Assembly: GCF_014737315.1 (NCBI RefSeq)
Contig: NZ_JPUF01000010.1
Location: 1-64,000, forward strand
From: Treponema zioleckii
GTDB taxonomy: Bacteria; Spirochaetota; Spirochaetia; Treponematales; Treponemataceae
Reading direction: 5' to 3'
Length of the DNA stretch: 64,000 nucleotides
The translations under genes and the position numbers were made by a program. The notes under the pieces are model-generated. The model searched no databases. It was given only the letters and a program-made list of their open reading frames with translations, and was not told the DNA's origin. Shown piece after piece: positions 40,141-49,486 of this stretch (the first letter of the stretch is position 1; every line of letters begins with the position of its first letter).

Positions 40141-40194
40141 ACTTTTGAAAGTTAAAAAGATTAAAAAAACGAATTTAAGGATTTAAAGAAGATT

Positions 40195-43100
40195 ATGATA
40201 AAAAAACTAAAATCGATTTGGGCGAAAGGGATTTTTTTCTGCGCGTTCGCTTTTTTTGCATCAGGCGGGCTTTGCGCGGAGGAATATGTTGAGGACACCG
40301 GCGAGGATGAAGGCTGGCCGGATAGCTATTATGAAGACGGCTACGCTGATTTTTACAGCGGAAATTATGATTACTCAACGCCGTATAATGAAGATTCTTC
40401 CTCGTATGCGAGCTGGCTTAACGAGGCGCTTTCTGCTTACGCGGAGGCTGTGGCGGCAAACGCACCTGCAGAGGAATTGGCGGCTTTGCAAACGTACGTG
40501 GATGCGGCAAAAGATGCCATGGATAATTATTGCAGTTCCCACGGGCTTACTTATTCAGTGGGCGGGGACAATGCCGTGACCGTCTACAATTTTGACGGAA
40601 TGCCTGTAGGTCGAGCAGGCGACCCTGTAATCATTTCGAGCGGAATTTTTATCCTTGAGGATTCCGATATTTCCTTGCAGGCTGGAAACTGTTCTTTTGA
40701 TGTAAAGCGGGCTTTGTTTTCAGGAAAAACTTTTGATTCTGCGGATTTTGGGCGATTCTTCGGGCAAAATTGGATTTCAAATCTTGATACGAGAATTATT
40801 CGCGGGTATTCGCAAAAATTAATCGATGAATATCCGAATATTCTTTCTGCGATGGAGACGCTTCGCCAAAAAGTCGATGTGATAAAAGGCTATGCTGATG
40901 AGGATTCAAACTGTACGGAGACTTATGAAAAGGCAAAGGCTCTGCTTGAAGAGGCCGAATCGAATCTTTGTCTCATTGAAGCCGAAATCAGTCGGTCAAA
41001 AAGTGCGCTTGAAAAAAATGCGCATGTTCTTTACGGCGTGCCAGGAAAACTTGGCGGCGGACTAAAATCGGGTTGTTTGATTTTTGTGGATGAGAGCGGA
41101 ACTCCAATCATTTTTGAGCGAGTTTTGAATGATGAAAGTGAATATGGCGATTACGCACCGAAAAACAAAAAGTTTGTTCAAAAATATTCTCTTTTCTGCG
41201 ATTCCAATGGATTTTGCCTTTCAAACAAACTAACTGGCGAAAAAAAATATTTTGATTCCTGCGGGCTTCCTTCAAAATTTGTTTCGATGAATAAAGGTTC
41301 GGTTTTCTTTGAATATGATTCCGAACACAGGTTGAAGGAAATTTCCCTCGACAAAAAACGGACTTTTAGGCTCTTGTGGAGTGGTGACCGCCTTTCTTCG
41401 GTTTCGGACGGACTCAGGTCTGTTTCGTATAAATATGCTGCGGGCAAACTTTCCGCCGTTACGGACTGGGAGTCTGACACAAAAAGATTTGCTTATGACT
41501 CAGACGGAAATCTTTTAAAACAGATAAAAGCCGACGGCAGTTTTGTCGGTTTTGCCTACACGAAATTTAACGACGGGCTCAGGACTGTTTCGACAACCGA
41601 TGAAAATGGGGCGACGGAACACTTTGCATATAATATAGAAGGAAAACAGACTATTCATACCGACCATGACGGAGTTAAAGCCGAATACAAGTATGATGAG
41701 CGCGGGCTTACCGTTTATGAGCGATTTTCGGACGGTTCTGTTTTTTACTATGAATATGACGAGAATGACCGTCTTTCCAAAAAGCGCGACAACCATTCTG
41801 CGGAGTCTTTCTCTTACGATGCCGACGGAAATTTGCTTTCAAGAAAATACAGCGACGGCTCAAGCGAAGAGTGGACTTATTCGCAAGGAAAAATTGCCTC
41901 CTACAAAGACCGTGACGGCGTTTCGATTGAGTTTTCCTACGATTCAAACGGAAACCAAACAGGCGTTTACAGAAAAGGGCAGCTTGTAAATGCTTTCGAG
42001 TATGATTCAAACAACCTTCTTTGCGTTTCAAAAGATTGCTTTGAAAATCGCACCGTTTATTCTTACAATGAATGGGGCGACCTTGTTGAAAAATCTTTGT
42101 ACGCAAAAAATTCTATAATTTCCGCTGCCACCGAAAAATGGGTTTATGATTCAATCGGGCGCATTCAAAAATACACCGATGCGGCAGGGCGAACCTTTAA
42201 CTACAAGTATGCTCCACATGCAGTGAACATTTCTGTTTCAACCGGGCTTGAAGTAAAACTTTGCTATTCATCAAGAAAAGATTTGATTTCTAAAACTGTT
42301 TCGGACACAAAAACTGGCGAAAAACGCGTTTATGAATATGAATACGACAAAATGCATCGGCTCGTTTGCAGTTATGTTTCTGGAATCGATTCTCAAAAAA
42401 ATCAAGTTCCAAAAACCAAGCTGAATCAATTTGCCTACACGCCGGAAGGCAGGCTTTCTTCCCACAGGATTTTTGACGCACTTACCGCAGCCGGAGAAAA
42501 TCCTAAAGATGATTGTTGGTTCTTTGATTACAGTTTTGATTTTACGGGCAATGCCTCTCAAGTTGATTTTGGATTCGGCGAGTCGGCAGAAAAATCATTG
42601 CTTAGTCGCAGCAAAGATGAGCGTGGAATTTTGTTTACTGAAACGCTTTGTGGCGGACGAAAAATCACACAACTTTACGACAAGCAAAATCGGCTTGTGA
42701 GCGAAACTGAAAACGGCACCGAAAAATACAAGTATGATTTTTCGCCGGCGGGCAGACTTTTAAAAATCTCTTGGGACGACAGAGAATCGATGCAGTTTGC
42801 TTACGATTCTTTGTCTGGAAGGGTTGCCTCTTTGAAGGCAGTGTACGGAAACTATGCTTCCCACGAAAACAGTTTTTTCCCGAATGGTTTTGTAAAATCT
42901 TCTAAAGGTCGGGATGGGAAAACTTGCGTTTACGAATACGATGTTTTCGGCAATGTTTGCAAAATCAGCTCTGAATCAAAATCAATCGAGACTGCTTACG
43001 ATTCTGTTGGAAGAGTCACTTCGCACAGAATTAAAAATGCGGAAGGCAAAATTGTAAGCAAGGAAAGTTTTGAATACAGTGATGATTTTAGGTTTGTAAC

Positions 43101-44664
43101 GCGGGTAAAAGGCGGACTTTTTAAAGAAAAATTTGTTTTGAACGCATTTTCTGAAACTGTGGCGATTGTCGATGCGGACGGCAATAAAAAATCTTTTGAT
43201 TACGACGTTTTGGGCCGACTTTGCCGCGCGACCGACGCTTATGGAAATTCAACTTGCCTCGAATATGACGGCATGAATCATCTTGTAAAAAAGACGTTCG
43301 CAGACGGCTCTTTCAAAAAATATGTTTACGACCATCGCGGAAATTGCGTCGAGATTCGGGACTCTCTCGGAAAAAATTGGTGCGGAACTTACGACGCGTC
43401 AGGAAGGCTCGTTTCGTCATCTTCCCGTCCGTTTAGTGAAAAAGAGTGCTACGAATACGATGAGCTTGACCGCGTTGTTAAAGTCCGACGGGGAGGTTCA
43501 ACCGTTTTAACGAACTCTTTCGGTAAAAAAGGCAAGTCTTACGTTAGAAAGGATTCCAGAGGAAATGAGTCTTTCTTCGGCTTTGACGGATACGGTCGCC
43601 TTGTTTCAAAAAAAGACAGGCTCGGAAATCTTTCTGAGTCAAAATACAATTCGGACGGCACTCTTTCTGAGGAAGTCGATTTTAACGGAAAAAAGGCTCT
43701 TCACACTTATTCTGCTGGCGGGCTGACTCACAACGTAACATATTCGGACGGCACTTTTGAAAAATTCACTTTCGATGCCGCCGGAAATCTGCTTTCTGCC
43801 ATCAATTCTGATTCTGCACTTTACTTTTCTTATGATTGTGCGGGGCACCTTGTTTCGCAGTATGACGAAAAAACTTGCGAGACCGTAAATTTTACTTACG
43901 ATGCTCGCGGCTTGCTTTCAAAGATTCATGGAGCAGGACGCAACATCACTTATATCTACGGAAAGAATTCTGAACTTCTAAAAATCGTGGATTCGATAAA
44001 GACTTCGCTCACCGATAAAGTCACGGAAGTGGATTTTTCTTACGACAAGCTTGGTCGCGAAATCTCAAAGAGTTTTTCGACCGGTGAATGCGAAAAATCT
44101 TTTTACGACGGCGCAGGTCGGCTTGTCCTCAAAACCGGGTATTCCGCTGACTCTAAACTGATTTTTGTGGACGGCTCGGTTTATGATGCAAGCGGAGCTA
44201 AAATTCTTTCCCTTGATTCAAATCTTGGGCTTACGCGCTTTGAGTATGACAAAATGGGACGCATTGCGTCTGTTTCGTACCCGTATTCAGAAAGCGTGGC
44301 GGGGCATCTAAAAAAAATCACTTCTGACGCGGGTTTGCATTTTAAGGATTCGGATTTGGTTTCTTCAAGGCTTTCTTTGAATCCTTCTGAAATTTCAGAA
44401 ATCGAAAAACTCTGCAAAATGGCTGGCCTGCATTTTTCTTCAATTTCGCTTTCGGTGAATCAGGCGGTTTTAAAAGAGTCGTTCGTTTATGACAGCGAAG
44501 GCAATATGATTTCTCGGACGACACCTTTCGGAAAAATCGATTATTCTTACGACAAGGAAAATAGGCTTGTGGGCTGGGGGCGTGGTTGCACGGCGTCTTA
44601 CGACAAAAACGGCAACATCGTTCAAAAAAAATTACGTTTCAAAGACCGAGCAGTATGCGTATAA
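40195..44664 (+). CDS. Rhs/YD-repeat protein, N-terminal part (frame broken near the 3' end)
   Basis: 1,489 residues. A Sec signal peptide (IFFCAFAFFASGGLCA, about 12-27) and an acidic Tyr-rich stretch are followed by a beta-propeller-like lead-in and, from about 380 to 1470, dozens of YD repeats (for example YDSDGNLLKQIKADGS, YDELDRVVKVRRG). The frame ends prematurely at 44664, just after an A8 run at 44624-44631; the natural continuation is in the frame to its right (to 46042). The intact protein would be about 1,950 residues. Sec signal plus position after type II secretion genes suggests two-step export. A weak AGAAG precedes the ATG. Confidence 0.88.
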   Translation: MIKKLKSIWAKGIFFCAFAFFASGGLCAEEYVEDTGEDEGWPDSYYEDGYADFYSGNYDYSTPYNEDSSSYASWLNEALSAYAEAVAANAPAEELAALQTYVDAAKDAMDNYCSSHGLTYSVGGDNAVTVYNFDGMPVGRAGDPVIISSGIFILEDSDISLQAGNCSFDVKRALFSGKTFDSADFGRFFGQNWISNLDTRIIRGYSQKLIDEYPNILSAMETLRQKVDVIKGYADEDSNCTETYEKAKALLEEAESNLCLIEAEISRSKSALEKNAHVLYGVPGKLGGGLKSGCLIFVDESGTPIIFERVLNDESEYGDYAPKNKKFVQKYSLFCDSNGFCLSNKLTGEKKYFDSCGLPSKFVSMNKGSVFFEYDSEHRLKEISLDKKRTFRLLWSGDRLSSVSDGLRSVSYKYAAGKLSAVTDWESDTKRFAYDSDGNLLKQIKADGSFVGFAYTKFNDGLRTVSTTDENGATEHFAYNIEGKQTIHTDHDGVKAEYKYDERGLTVYERFSDGSVFYYEYDENDRLSKKRDNHSAESFSYDADGNLLSRKYSDGSSEEWTYSQGKIASYKDRDGVSIEFSYDSNGNQTGVYRKGQLVNAFEYDSNNLLCVSKDCFENRTVYSYNEWGDLVEKSLYAKNSIISAATEKWVYDSIGRIQKYTDAAGRTFNYKYAPHAVNISVSTGLEVKLCYSSRKDLISKTVSDTKTGEKRVYEYEYDKMHRLVCSYVSGIDSQKNQVPKTKLNQFAYTPEGRLSSHRIFDALTAAGENPKDDCWFFDYSFDFTGNASQVDFGFGESAEKSLLSRSKDERGILFTETLCGGRKITQLYDKQNRLVSETENGTEKYKYDFSPAGRLLKISWDDRESMQFAYDSLSGRVASLKAVYGNYASHENSFFPNGFVKSSKGRDGKTCVYEYDVFGNVCKISSESKSIETAYDSVGRVTSHRIKNAEGKIVSKESFEYSDDFRFVTRVKGGLFKEKFVLNAFSETVAIVDADGNKKSFDYDVLGRLCRATDAYGNSTCLEYDGMNHLVKKTFADGSFKKYVYDHRGNCVEIRDSLGKNWCGTYDASGRLVSSSSRPFSEKECYEYDELDRVVKVRRGGSTVLTNSFGKKGKSYVRKDSRGNESFFGFDGYGRLVSKKDRLGNLSESKYNSDGTLSEEVDFNGKKALHTYSAGGLTHNVTYSDGTFEKFTFDAAGNLLSAINSDSALYFSYDCAGHLVSQYDEKTCETVNFTYDARGLLSKIHGAGRNITYIYGKNSELLKIVDSIKTSLTDKVTEVDFSYDKLGREISKSFSTGECEKSFYDGAGRLVLKTGYSADSKLIFVDGSVYDASGAKILSLDSNLGLTRFEYDKMGRIASVSYPYSESVAGHLKKITSDAGLHFKDSDLVSSRLSLNPSEISEIEKLCKMAGLHFSSISLSVNQAVLKESFVYDSEGNMISRTTPFGKIDYSYDKENRLVGWGRGCTASYDKNGNIVQKKLRFKDRAVCV

Positions 44665-46042
44665 TCCGCAAAACCGAATCGCCTATGCGACGGTTTACGA
44701 TTACGCTGATGAAAAAAAATTCCAGCTTTCCTACAAATATGACGCGCTTGGCCGCAGAACAGTAAGTTCTTCTAATGCTGACGGAGACACTCGAACGGTT
44801 TACGAAGGGGTGTCGCTTAGGGAACTTTGCACCAAGCAGATTCCTTCGTCAGAAGCGTGGTCAAGCGAAAATTTTAACGGAGACTCGCGCTATGCTTGGA
44901 TTTCAGATTCTGCCCAAACCCGATCCGTAAAGACTTCAAAACCGGTTGAGCCTACGCGTTCGCACTTTATAGCGGAAGCTCCGCTGTACGGAAATGGTTT
45001 TTCGCCGATTTCTTTCGCGTCTGCGGATGCAGTTTACGGCTGGAACAAAAACGTGCTTCTTTCTGACTCGCTTGGCAGCGTCAAAATGAATCTTTCGGAA
45101 ATAAAAGCCGCTGAACTTTACGGTTATGATGTGTTTGGCTCTCCGTTGGAAGAACCGTTCTCGTTTGGTTTTGCAGGAAAGAAATTTGATTCCGTTACTC
45201 AAAAATACGATTTTGGATTCCGTGATTACATGCCCGATTCTTCAAGATTCACTTCTGTGGACCCGATTCTTGACGGAAGAAACTGGTACACCTATTGTGC
45301 CGGTAATCCCGTGAACTATTTGGACCCGGACGGACTAAAAACAATTTCGCCACAGGCGATTATAATGCAGGATTCTCCGTGGGGAAGCGAGAGCTTAGGT
45401 TGGGCTTATGAAACTTATATAGACAAAAATGGCGTTGAACAGCCTATGACTGTTGCGACTCATGGGTGTCTTGTTACGTCAATGTGCGAAGTTATTTCGG
45501 AACTTTTCGGGGAGAATGTTACTCCGCACGATTTAAATTCGCAAACGTCACTTTTTGACGCGCAGTATCTCAATACAATAAAGACTGCTGATGAATACGG
45601 TATGTTTAGAACCTCTGTTGGGTCTGCGCCAAGTTGTGCTTTTACAGACTCAAGGTTTGCTTCAAAGCTGTCGGAACAGGGCGTTAACCCTACTGGCGAT
45701 AGATGGGCGGACGTAATAAATTATTACAATGGCGTTAGCAGGGATGTGGGGCAGATTCTGCACGTCGAGTGGAATACTGCAGGAAAGATGCATTTCGTCG
45801 GCACTACAGGAGAAATCATTAATCGGAACGGAACAAATTATGCAGTTATAGTTCCGACGTCAAAGTCGGATACACTTGCGAATAATATGAAAGATGGGAA
45901 AGAAAAGCAAACTTCTCGTATCGTGGCAGGCTGGCATGTTATTGATGGAAAAATGTGCGTTCCGACATCGCTCATACATCGTGTTGACGTTTATACCCAA
46001 AAGGACTTTGACAAGGTATATCAAGCAAATAAAGCAAATTAA
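44567..46042 (+). CDS. Rhs protein C-terminal part: last YD repeats, core and C39-like toxin tip
   Basis: Only sequence from about 44632 is meaningful; earlier codons overlap the first frame. It continues the YD repeats (YVSKTEQYAYNPQNRIAYAT), then the Rhs core with FGFRDYMPDSSRFTSVDPI and the hinge CAGNPVNYLDPDGL. The ~230-residue tip has HGCLVTSMCEVISELFG..VTPHDLN and later KMHFVGTTGEIINRNGTNYAV, reminiscent of C39-like papain-fold peptidases (Cys then His). No start codon or ribosome binding site suits separate expression, so a full-length protein needs frameshifting, slippage on the A8 tract, or reversion. Confidence 0.8.
   Translation: MWAGGVVARRLTTKTATSFKKNYVSKTEQYAYNPQNRIAYATVYDYADEKKFQLSYKYDALGRRTVSSSNADGDTRTVYEGVSLRELCTKQIPSSEAWSSENFNGDSRYAWISDSAQTRSVKTSKPVEPTRSHFIAEAPLYGNGFSPISFASADAVYGWNKNVLLSDSLGSVKMNLSEIKAAELYGYDVFGSPLEEPFSFGFAGKKFDSVTQKYDFGFRDYMPDSSRFTSVDPILDGRNWYTYCAGNPVNYLDPDGLKTISPQAIIMQDSPWGSESLGWAYETYIDKNGVEQPMTVATHGCLVTSMCEVISELFGENVTPHDLNSQTSLFDAQYLNTIKTADEYGMFRTSVGSAPSCAFTDSRFASKLSEQGVNPTGDRWADVINYYNGVSRDVGQILHVEWNTAGKMHFVGTTGEIINRNGTNYAVIVPTSKSDTLANNMKDGKEKQTSRIVAGWHVIDGKMCVPTSLIHRVDVYTQKDFDKVYQANKAN
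44624..44631 (+). other. A8 homopolymer at the Rhs frame break
   Basis: CAAAAAAAATTAC: the upstream frame reads CAA AAA AAA TTA, the downstream frame AAA AAA AAT TAC. Loss of one A (or gain of two) restores one continuous reading frame of about 1,950 codons. Such tracts are classic sites of slipped-strand phase variation or RNA-polymerase slippage; an assembly error is the alternative. Confidence 0.75.
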
Positions 46043-46096
46043 GATGAAATTAATTCTTTTTTTAGACATTTTTAACATTTTTTTTAGATTTTGTGT

Positions 46097-46142
46097 GGAC
46101 TTCTTAAAAAGACGTAAAATTTATGTTTTTTTTAAGAAGTCC
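46097..46142 (+). terminator. Hairpin after rhs
   Basis: GGACTTCTTAAAAA (46097-46110) and TTTTTTAAGAAGTCC (46128-46142) form a 14-bp stem with an AT-rich loop. It separates rhs from the next gene, so the latter probably has its own promoter (TATAAA near 46156). Confidence 0.65.
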
Positions 46143-46204
46143 AATAACTGGAATTTATAAAATGAAAGAATCAAAAAATCATAAAACTAAAAAGAGGAGA
46201 TTTT

Positions 46205-47209
46205 ATGAAAAAAAGTATTTTTTTAGCGGCCTGTGTGTCAGTCGTGTATCTTGGGATAATGAGTACGATTCCCGTTTCCGCCCAGGAGAGTGAAAGTCAA
46301 ACTGAAAATAAACTTTGGGCAGGCGAAATGAGTGGTCTATATGTACGCAATGTGTATACAGATTCCGTTGCATTATTGGTGAGACCTAACAAAGATAATG
46401 TAAAAGTGTACTCAGCTCCATCATTGAATGGAAAAGTTGTTGGAGTCACCGACAAAACTTGCTTTTTCTTTATACTTGGCATGAAAGAAACTGAAGATGT
46501 CGTAAACGGAGTTAAAGGTAACTGGTTGAATGTTAGCAGAGGCTTGTGGCCAGAATGGGAGGCTACGTATTGGATTTTTTCTGAGGACGTGGATATTGGT
46601 GACAAACTTAAGCCTAGCAAAATGAGTTTTGTTGAATTTTGCCCTATAGTAGAAAGACACTGTCCTATGGTGAAAATCAGTATAAAACGAAATGCCGATA
46701 GAAAACCTGTTGAGGTTGAGATTCCGGTGGGAGGACGTGAATTTGTTTGGAATTTTGATAATGATGGTGCATTTTTTACGGATCCTGTAGGAATTTTCAG
46801 AGTTGAGGAAGATGGTACTATAAAGCATTTGTCACATTTCGGACATTCTATGGAATCTGATTTCTTTTTGTCAGAAAGCGGAAACTATATCATAAGCCCT
46901 CAGGGTACTTGTCCTGGTGTATGTGGCGTTGTGGTTTTTGATGCTCAGACCTACCTTAAAATTTTTTCAGGTGATTACTACATTGGAAAAAATTTTCGTC
47001 TTTTTGAAGGCGATACTCTTTATTGCGTCCATCCGTATAACATTCTTGAACCTAAAAACGAAAAAATTGCCGAGTACATAAAAAATAATCCCCTGCCAGA
47101 GGAAAAGAAAAACTCAGGATTTGACTGGATTCTTGTCGAGCATTATACACATAACCTAAAAACTGGCGAAGAAAAGTCGTTAGGTTATGAGTACGTTATT
47201 ACTCAGTAG
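46205..47209 (+). CDS. Periplasmic protein, candidate immunity partner of the Rhs tip
   Basis: 334 residues with a good GAGGAG site and a signal peptide ending near VSAQES (about 25-30). The region RNVYTDSVALLVRPNKDNVKVYSAP...VVGVTDKTCFFFILG resembles a bacterial SH3-like beta barrel, followed by an unrecognised all-beta region with several cysteines (CPIVERHCP, CPGVCGV). It follows a 3' rhs end with a protease-like tip, the usual place for an immunity gene, and is exported like the toxin. The immunity role is inferred from position. Confidence 0.6.
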   Translation: MKKSIFLAACVSVVYLGIMSTIPVSAQESESQTENKLWAGEMSGLYVRNVYTDSVALLVRPNKDNVKVYSAPSLNGKVVGVTDKTCFFFILGMKETEDVVNGVKGNWLNVSRGLWPEWEATYWIFSEDVDIGDKLKPSKMSFVEFCPIVERHCPMVKISIKRNADRKPVEVEIPVGGREFVWNFDNDGAFFTDPVGIFRVEEDGTIKHLSHFGHSMESDFFLSESGNYIISPQGTCPGVCGVVVFDAQTYLKIFSGDYYIGKNFRLFEGDTLYCVHPYNILEPKNEKIAEYIKNNPLPEEKKNSGFDWILVEHYTHNLKTGEEKSLGYEYVITQ

Positions 47210-47212
47210 AAT

Positions 47213-49321
47213 TTACTTGCAGAACGGACAGGTGGTTGTCTTTTTGCATTCTTCGCTTGCTTTTTCGCAGCGGGGTGCGAATGGACAGCCTGGTTCTGGA
47301 TTTGCCGGGTCGGTGACGCGCCCTGAAATCGAAGCGAGCCTTTGCGTCGTATAATGCGTTCCGAATTTTGGCGTGGAGGCGAGCAGTGCTTTTGTGTACG
47401 GATGGCGTGGCGAGTTCATAATTTTCTCGCTGGTGCCTTTTTCCATTACGAGGCCGCCGTACATTACTATTATGTTGTCGCACAAATCCGCAACGAGGTT
47501 GATGTTGTGGCTTATAAATATGATTGAAAGCCCGCGTTTTTGGCGCAGTTCTTTTAGCAGGTCCACGATTTGCGCTTGAATCGTAACGTCCAGCGCCGTT
47601 GTCGGCTCATCGGCGATTAAAAGCTCGCAACCTTGTGCCAGAGAGAGCGCGATTCCGATACGCTGGAGTTGCCCGCCCGAAAACTGGTGAGGAAAGTTTT
47701 TGAGTCGGTTTTCGGGATCTGGAAGCCCTACTTCGGTAAGCAATTCAACAGCTTTTGCATGGGCAGAAGTTTTCGTGATTTGCGGATTTGAATTTCGTAA
47801 AGTTTCGAGGAATACGCTTTCCATGTTTTGGAGCGGGTCAAAGGAGCGTCCCGGCTCCTGAAAAATCATTCCGATTTTCTTTCCGCGGTATTCGCGAAGT
47901 TCTTTTTGCGTAAGAGAAGCTAGATTTACAGTTCGTGGAGAATCGTTTTCGTCGTTTCGGCTCGTAAAAAGAATTTCTCCAGTTATCGTTGCGTTCGCGG
48001 GGTGTAGTCCTGGAATTGCCGTCGTTGTTACGGTTTTTCCTGAGCCTGACTCACCTACGATGCCGAGAATCTCGCCCTTGTTCATGCTGAAAGAAACTCC
48101 TCGCACAGAATTTACGATTGTCTCTGTGTTACCGCGTCTGATGTTAAAGCTTACGTGCAAGTCTTTTACCGAAAGAAGTGCCGATTCTGTGTCATAGATT
48201 TTTCGTTCATCGGCACGAGATTTTTTTGGCTGCTTTTTTCGCCTAAAGAAGTCTCTGAGCGACGGAACGTAGGCGTGGTACGGGTCGTAAAAATCTCGCA
48301 ACGCGTCTCCTATAAAGTTGAACGCCAGCGTTACGGCAAGTAGAAGCCATACAGGAATGAGCAGCCACGGAAAATTCTTCAAGTTGCTCAGAGTCGAAAT
48401 ATCGCGGTTTATGAGAGAGCCCCAGCTTACTGCCGGGTCTGCAATTCCGAGTCCGAGGTAGCTCAAAGTCGTTTCGCTCATAATGAAGCCTGGGATTGCA
48501 AGCGTTGTGCTTACGATTAAAAGACTTGTTATTTGCGGAATTATGTAGCGGAAAATTATTACGAATTTTGGAACGCCTTCCAAAAGTGCGTCCTCAACGA
48601 ATTCTTCGCGTTTGATTGCGTGCACCATTCCTCGGAGCGTGCGTGCAGTTCCCGGCCAGCCTACAAGGCTCAGGATAATCGTAATAATCATGTAGCTCTG
48701 CCCCGAATCCATATTCGTGTTTAGGAGGGAACGCAGGAACAAAATAAGGTAAAGGCCCGGAATGAGCATGAAGAATTCTGAAAAGCGCATTATTCCCCAG
48801 TCGGTGAGCCCGCCGTAAAAGCCTGCAAGCCCGCCGAAGACTATGGCCAGGAACAGAGAAATCGCACTTGCCACAAATCCGATTGTGAGCGAAATCCTGC
48901 TGCCGTAGATTATGCGCGAAAACAGGTCCCGACCGAGATTGTCTGCACCCAAAAGGAAGACTGGATAGATTTCTCCTGTTTTTTCATCCGGGAGAGTGCC
49001 AAAAAGATGAGTTTCGCAGGGAATCAGACCGAAAAGCTTGTACGGCTCACCTTTTACGAAAAAAGAAACTTCGTGGTACAAGCCCTTTACTCGGGCATAC
49101 CGCCAAGTTATGGGATTCAAAACACGGTGTTCTTGGACGCACACGCCCCGCGAAGTTATCGTGAGGTTCGCCGGATGAAAAGAATTTTCTTCGAACGAGC
49201 GAGTCTGTGAGTATGGCGCGATGAATTCCGCAAAAATCATAAACAGGTAAAGAATTGCCAGAACTATGAGCGAGGTTAAAGCCATTGGTCGTGATTTTAA
49301 GTATCTAAAAATCGTCTTCAT
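47213..49321 (-). CDS. Oligopeptide ABC transporter: OppC-type permease fused to OppD-type ATPase
   Basis: 702 residues. The N-terminal half (1-370) is a DppC/OppC permease with six helices and the loop motif (GWPGTARTLRGMVHAIKREEFV.. EAA loop, about 240-262), plus FLLGADNLGRDLFSRIIYGSR. The C-terminal half (from about 382) is a peptide-importer ATPase: Walker A GIVGESGSGKT, signature FSGGQLQRIGIALSLAQG, Walker B LLIADEPTTALDV, and the C-terminal Cys-rich extension GCPFAPRCEKASEECKKTTTC typical of OppD/DppD. Permease-ATPase fusion is unusual for this importer class. The matching OppB-type gene is next but one upstream; no OppF gene is nearby. Confidence 0.9.
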   Translation of the reverse strand: MKTIFRYLKSRPMALTSLIVLAILYLFMIFAEFIAPYSQTRSFEENSFHPANLTITSRGVCVQEHRVLNPITWRYARVKGLYHEVSFFVKGEPYKLFGLIPCETHLFGTLPDEKTGEIYPVFLLGADNLGRDLFSRIIYGSRISLTIGFVASAISLFLAIVFGGLAGFYGGLTDWGIMRFSEFFMLIPGLYLILFLRSLLNTNMDSGQSYMIITIILSLVGWPGTARTLRGMVHAIKREEFVEDALLEGVPKFVIIFRYIIPQITSLLIVSTTLAIPGFIMSETTLSYLGLGIADPAVSWGSLINRDISTLSNLKNFPWLLIPVWLLLAVTLAFNFIGDALRDFYDPYHAYVPSLRDFFRRKKQPKKSRADERKIYDTESALLSVKDLHVSFNIRRGNTETIVNSVRGVSFSMNKGEILGIVGESGSGKTVTTTAIPGLHPANATITGEILFTSRNDENDSPRTVNLASLTQKELREYRGKKIGMIFQEPGRSFDPLQNMESVFLETLRNSNPQITKTSAHAKAVELLTEVGLPDPENRLKNFPHQFSGGQLQRIGIALSLAQGCELLIADEPTTALDVTIQAQIVDLLKELRQKRGLSIIFISHNINLVADLCDNIIVMYGGLVMEKGTSEKIMNSPRHPYTKALLASTPKFGTHYTTQRLASISGRVTDPANPEPGCPFAPRCEKASEECKKTTTCPFCK

Positions 49322-49404
49322 ATCTATCCAGATTTTGGGCAGCGTATTTTGCCGCCCGAAAGATTAGACCTGTTCGGAAAACTATGTTTCCTACATGTCT
49401 ATGC

Positions 49405-49479
49405 GAGTTTTTCAGGCTAAAGCCTTGCAAAAACTCAGTTTTTAATGGAAGAAGTTCGAAAAGCTGAAGTTTTCGAACT
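49405..49479. terminator. Two hairpins after the LEA-type lipoprotein gene
   Basis: AGTTCGAAAA/TTTTCGAACT (49453-49479) and GAGTTTTT/AAAAACTC (49405-49436, with inner GGCT/AGCC). Both lie between two minus-strand genes and probably separate their transcripts; neither has a long U-tract. Confidence 0.5.
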
Positions 49480-49486
49480 ACTCTAT

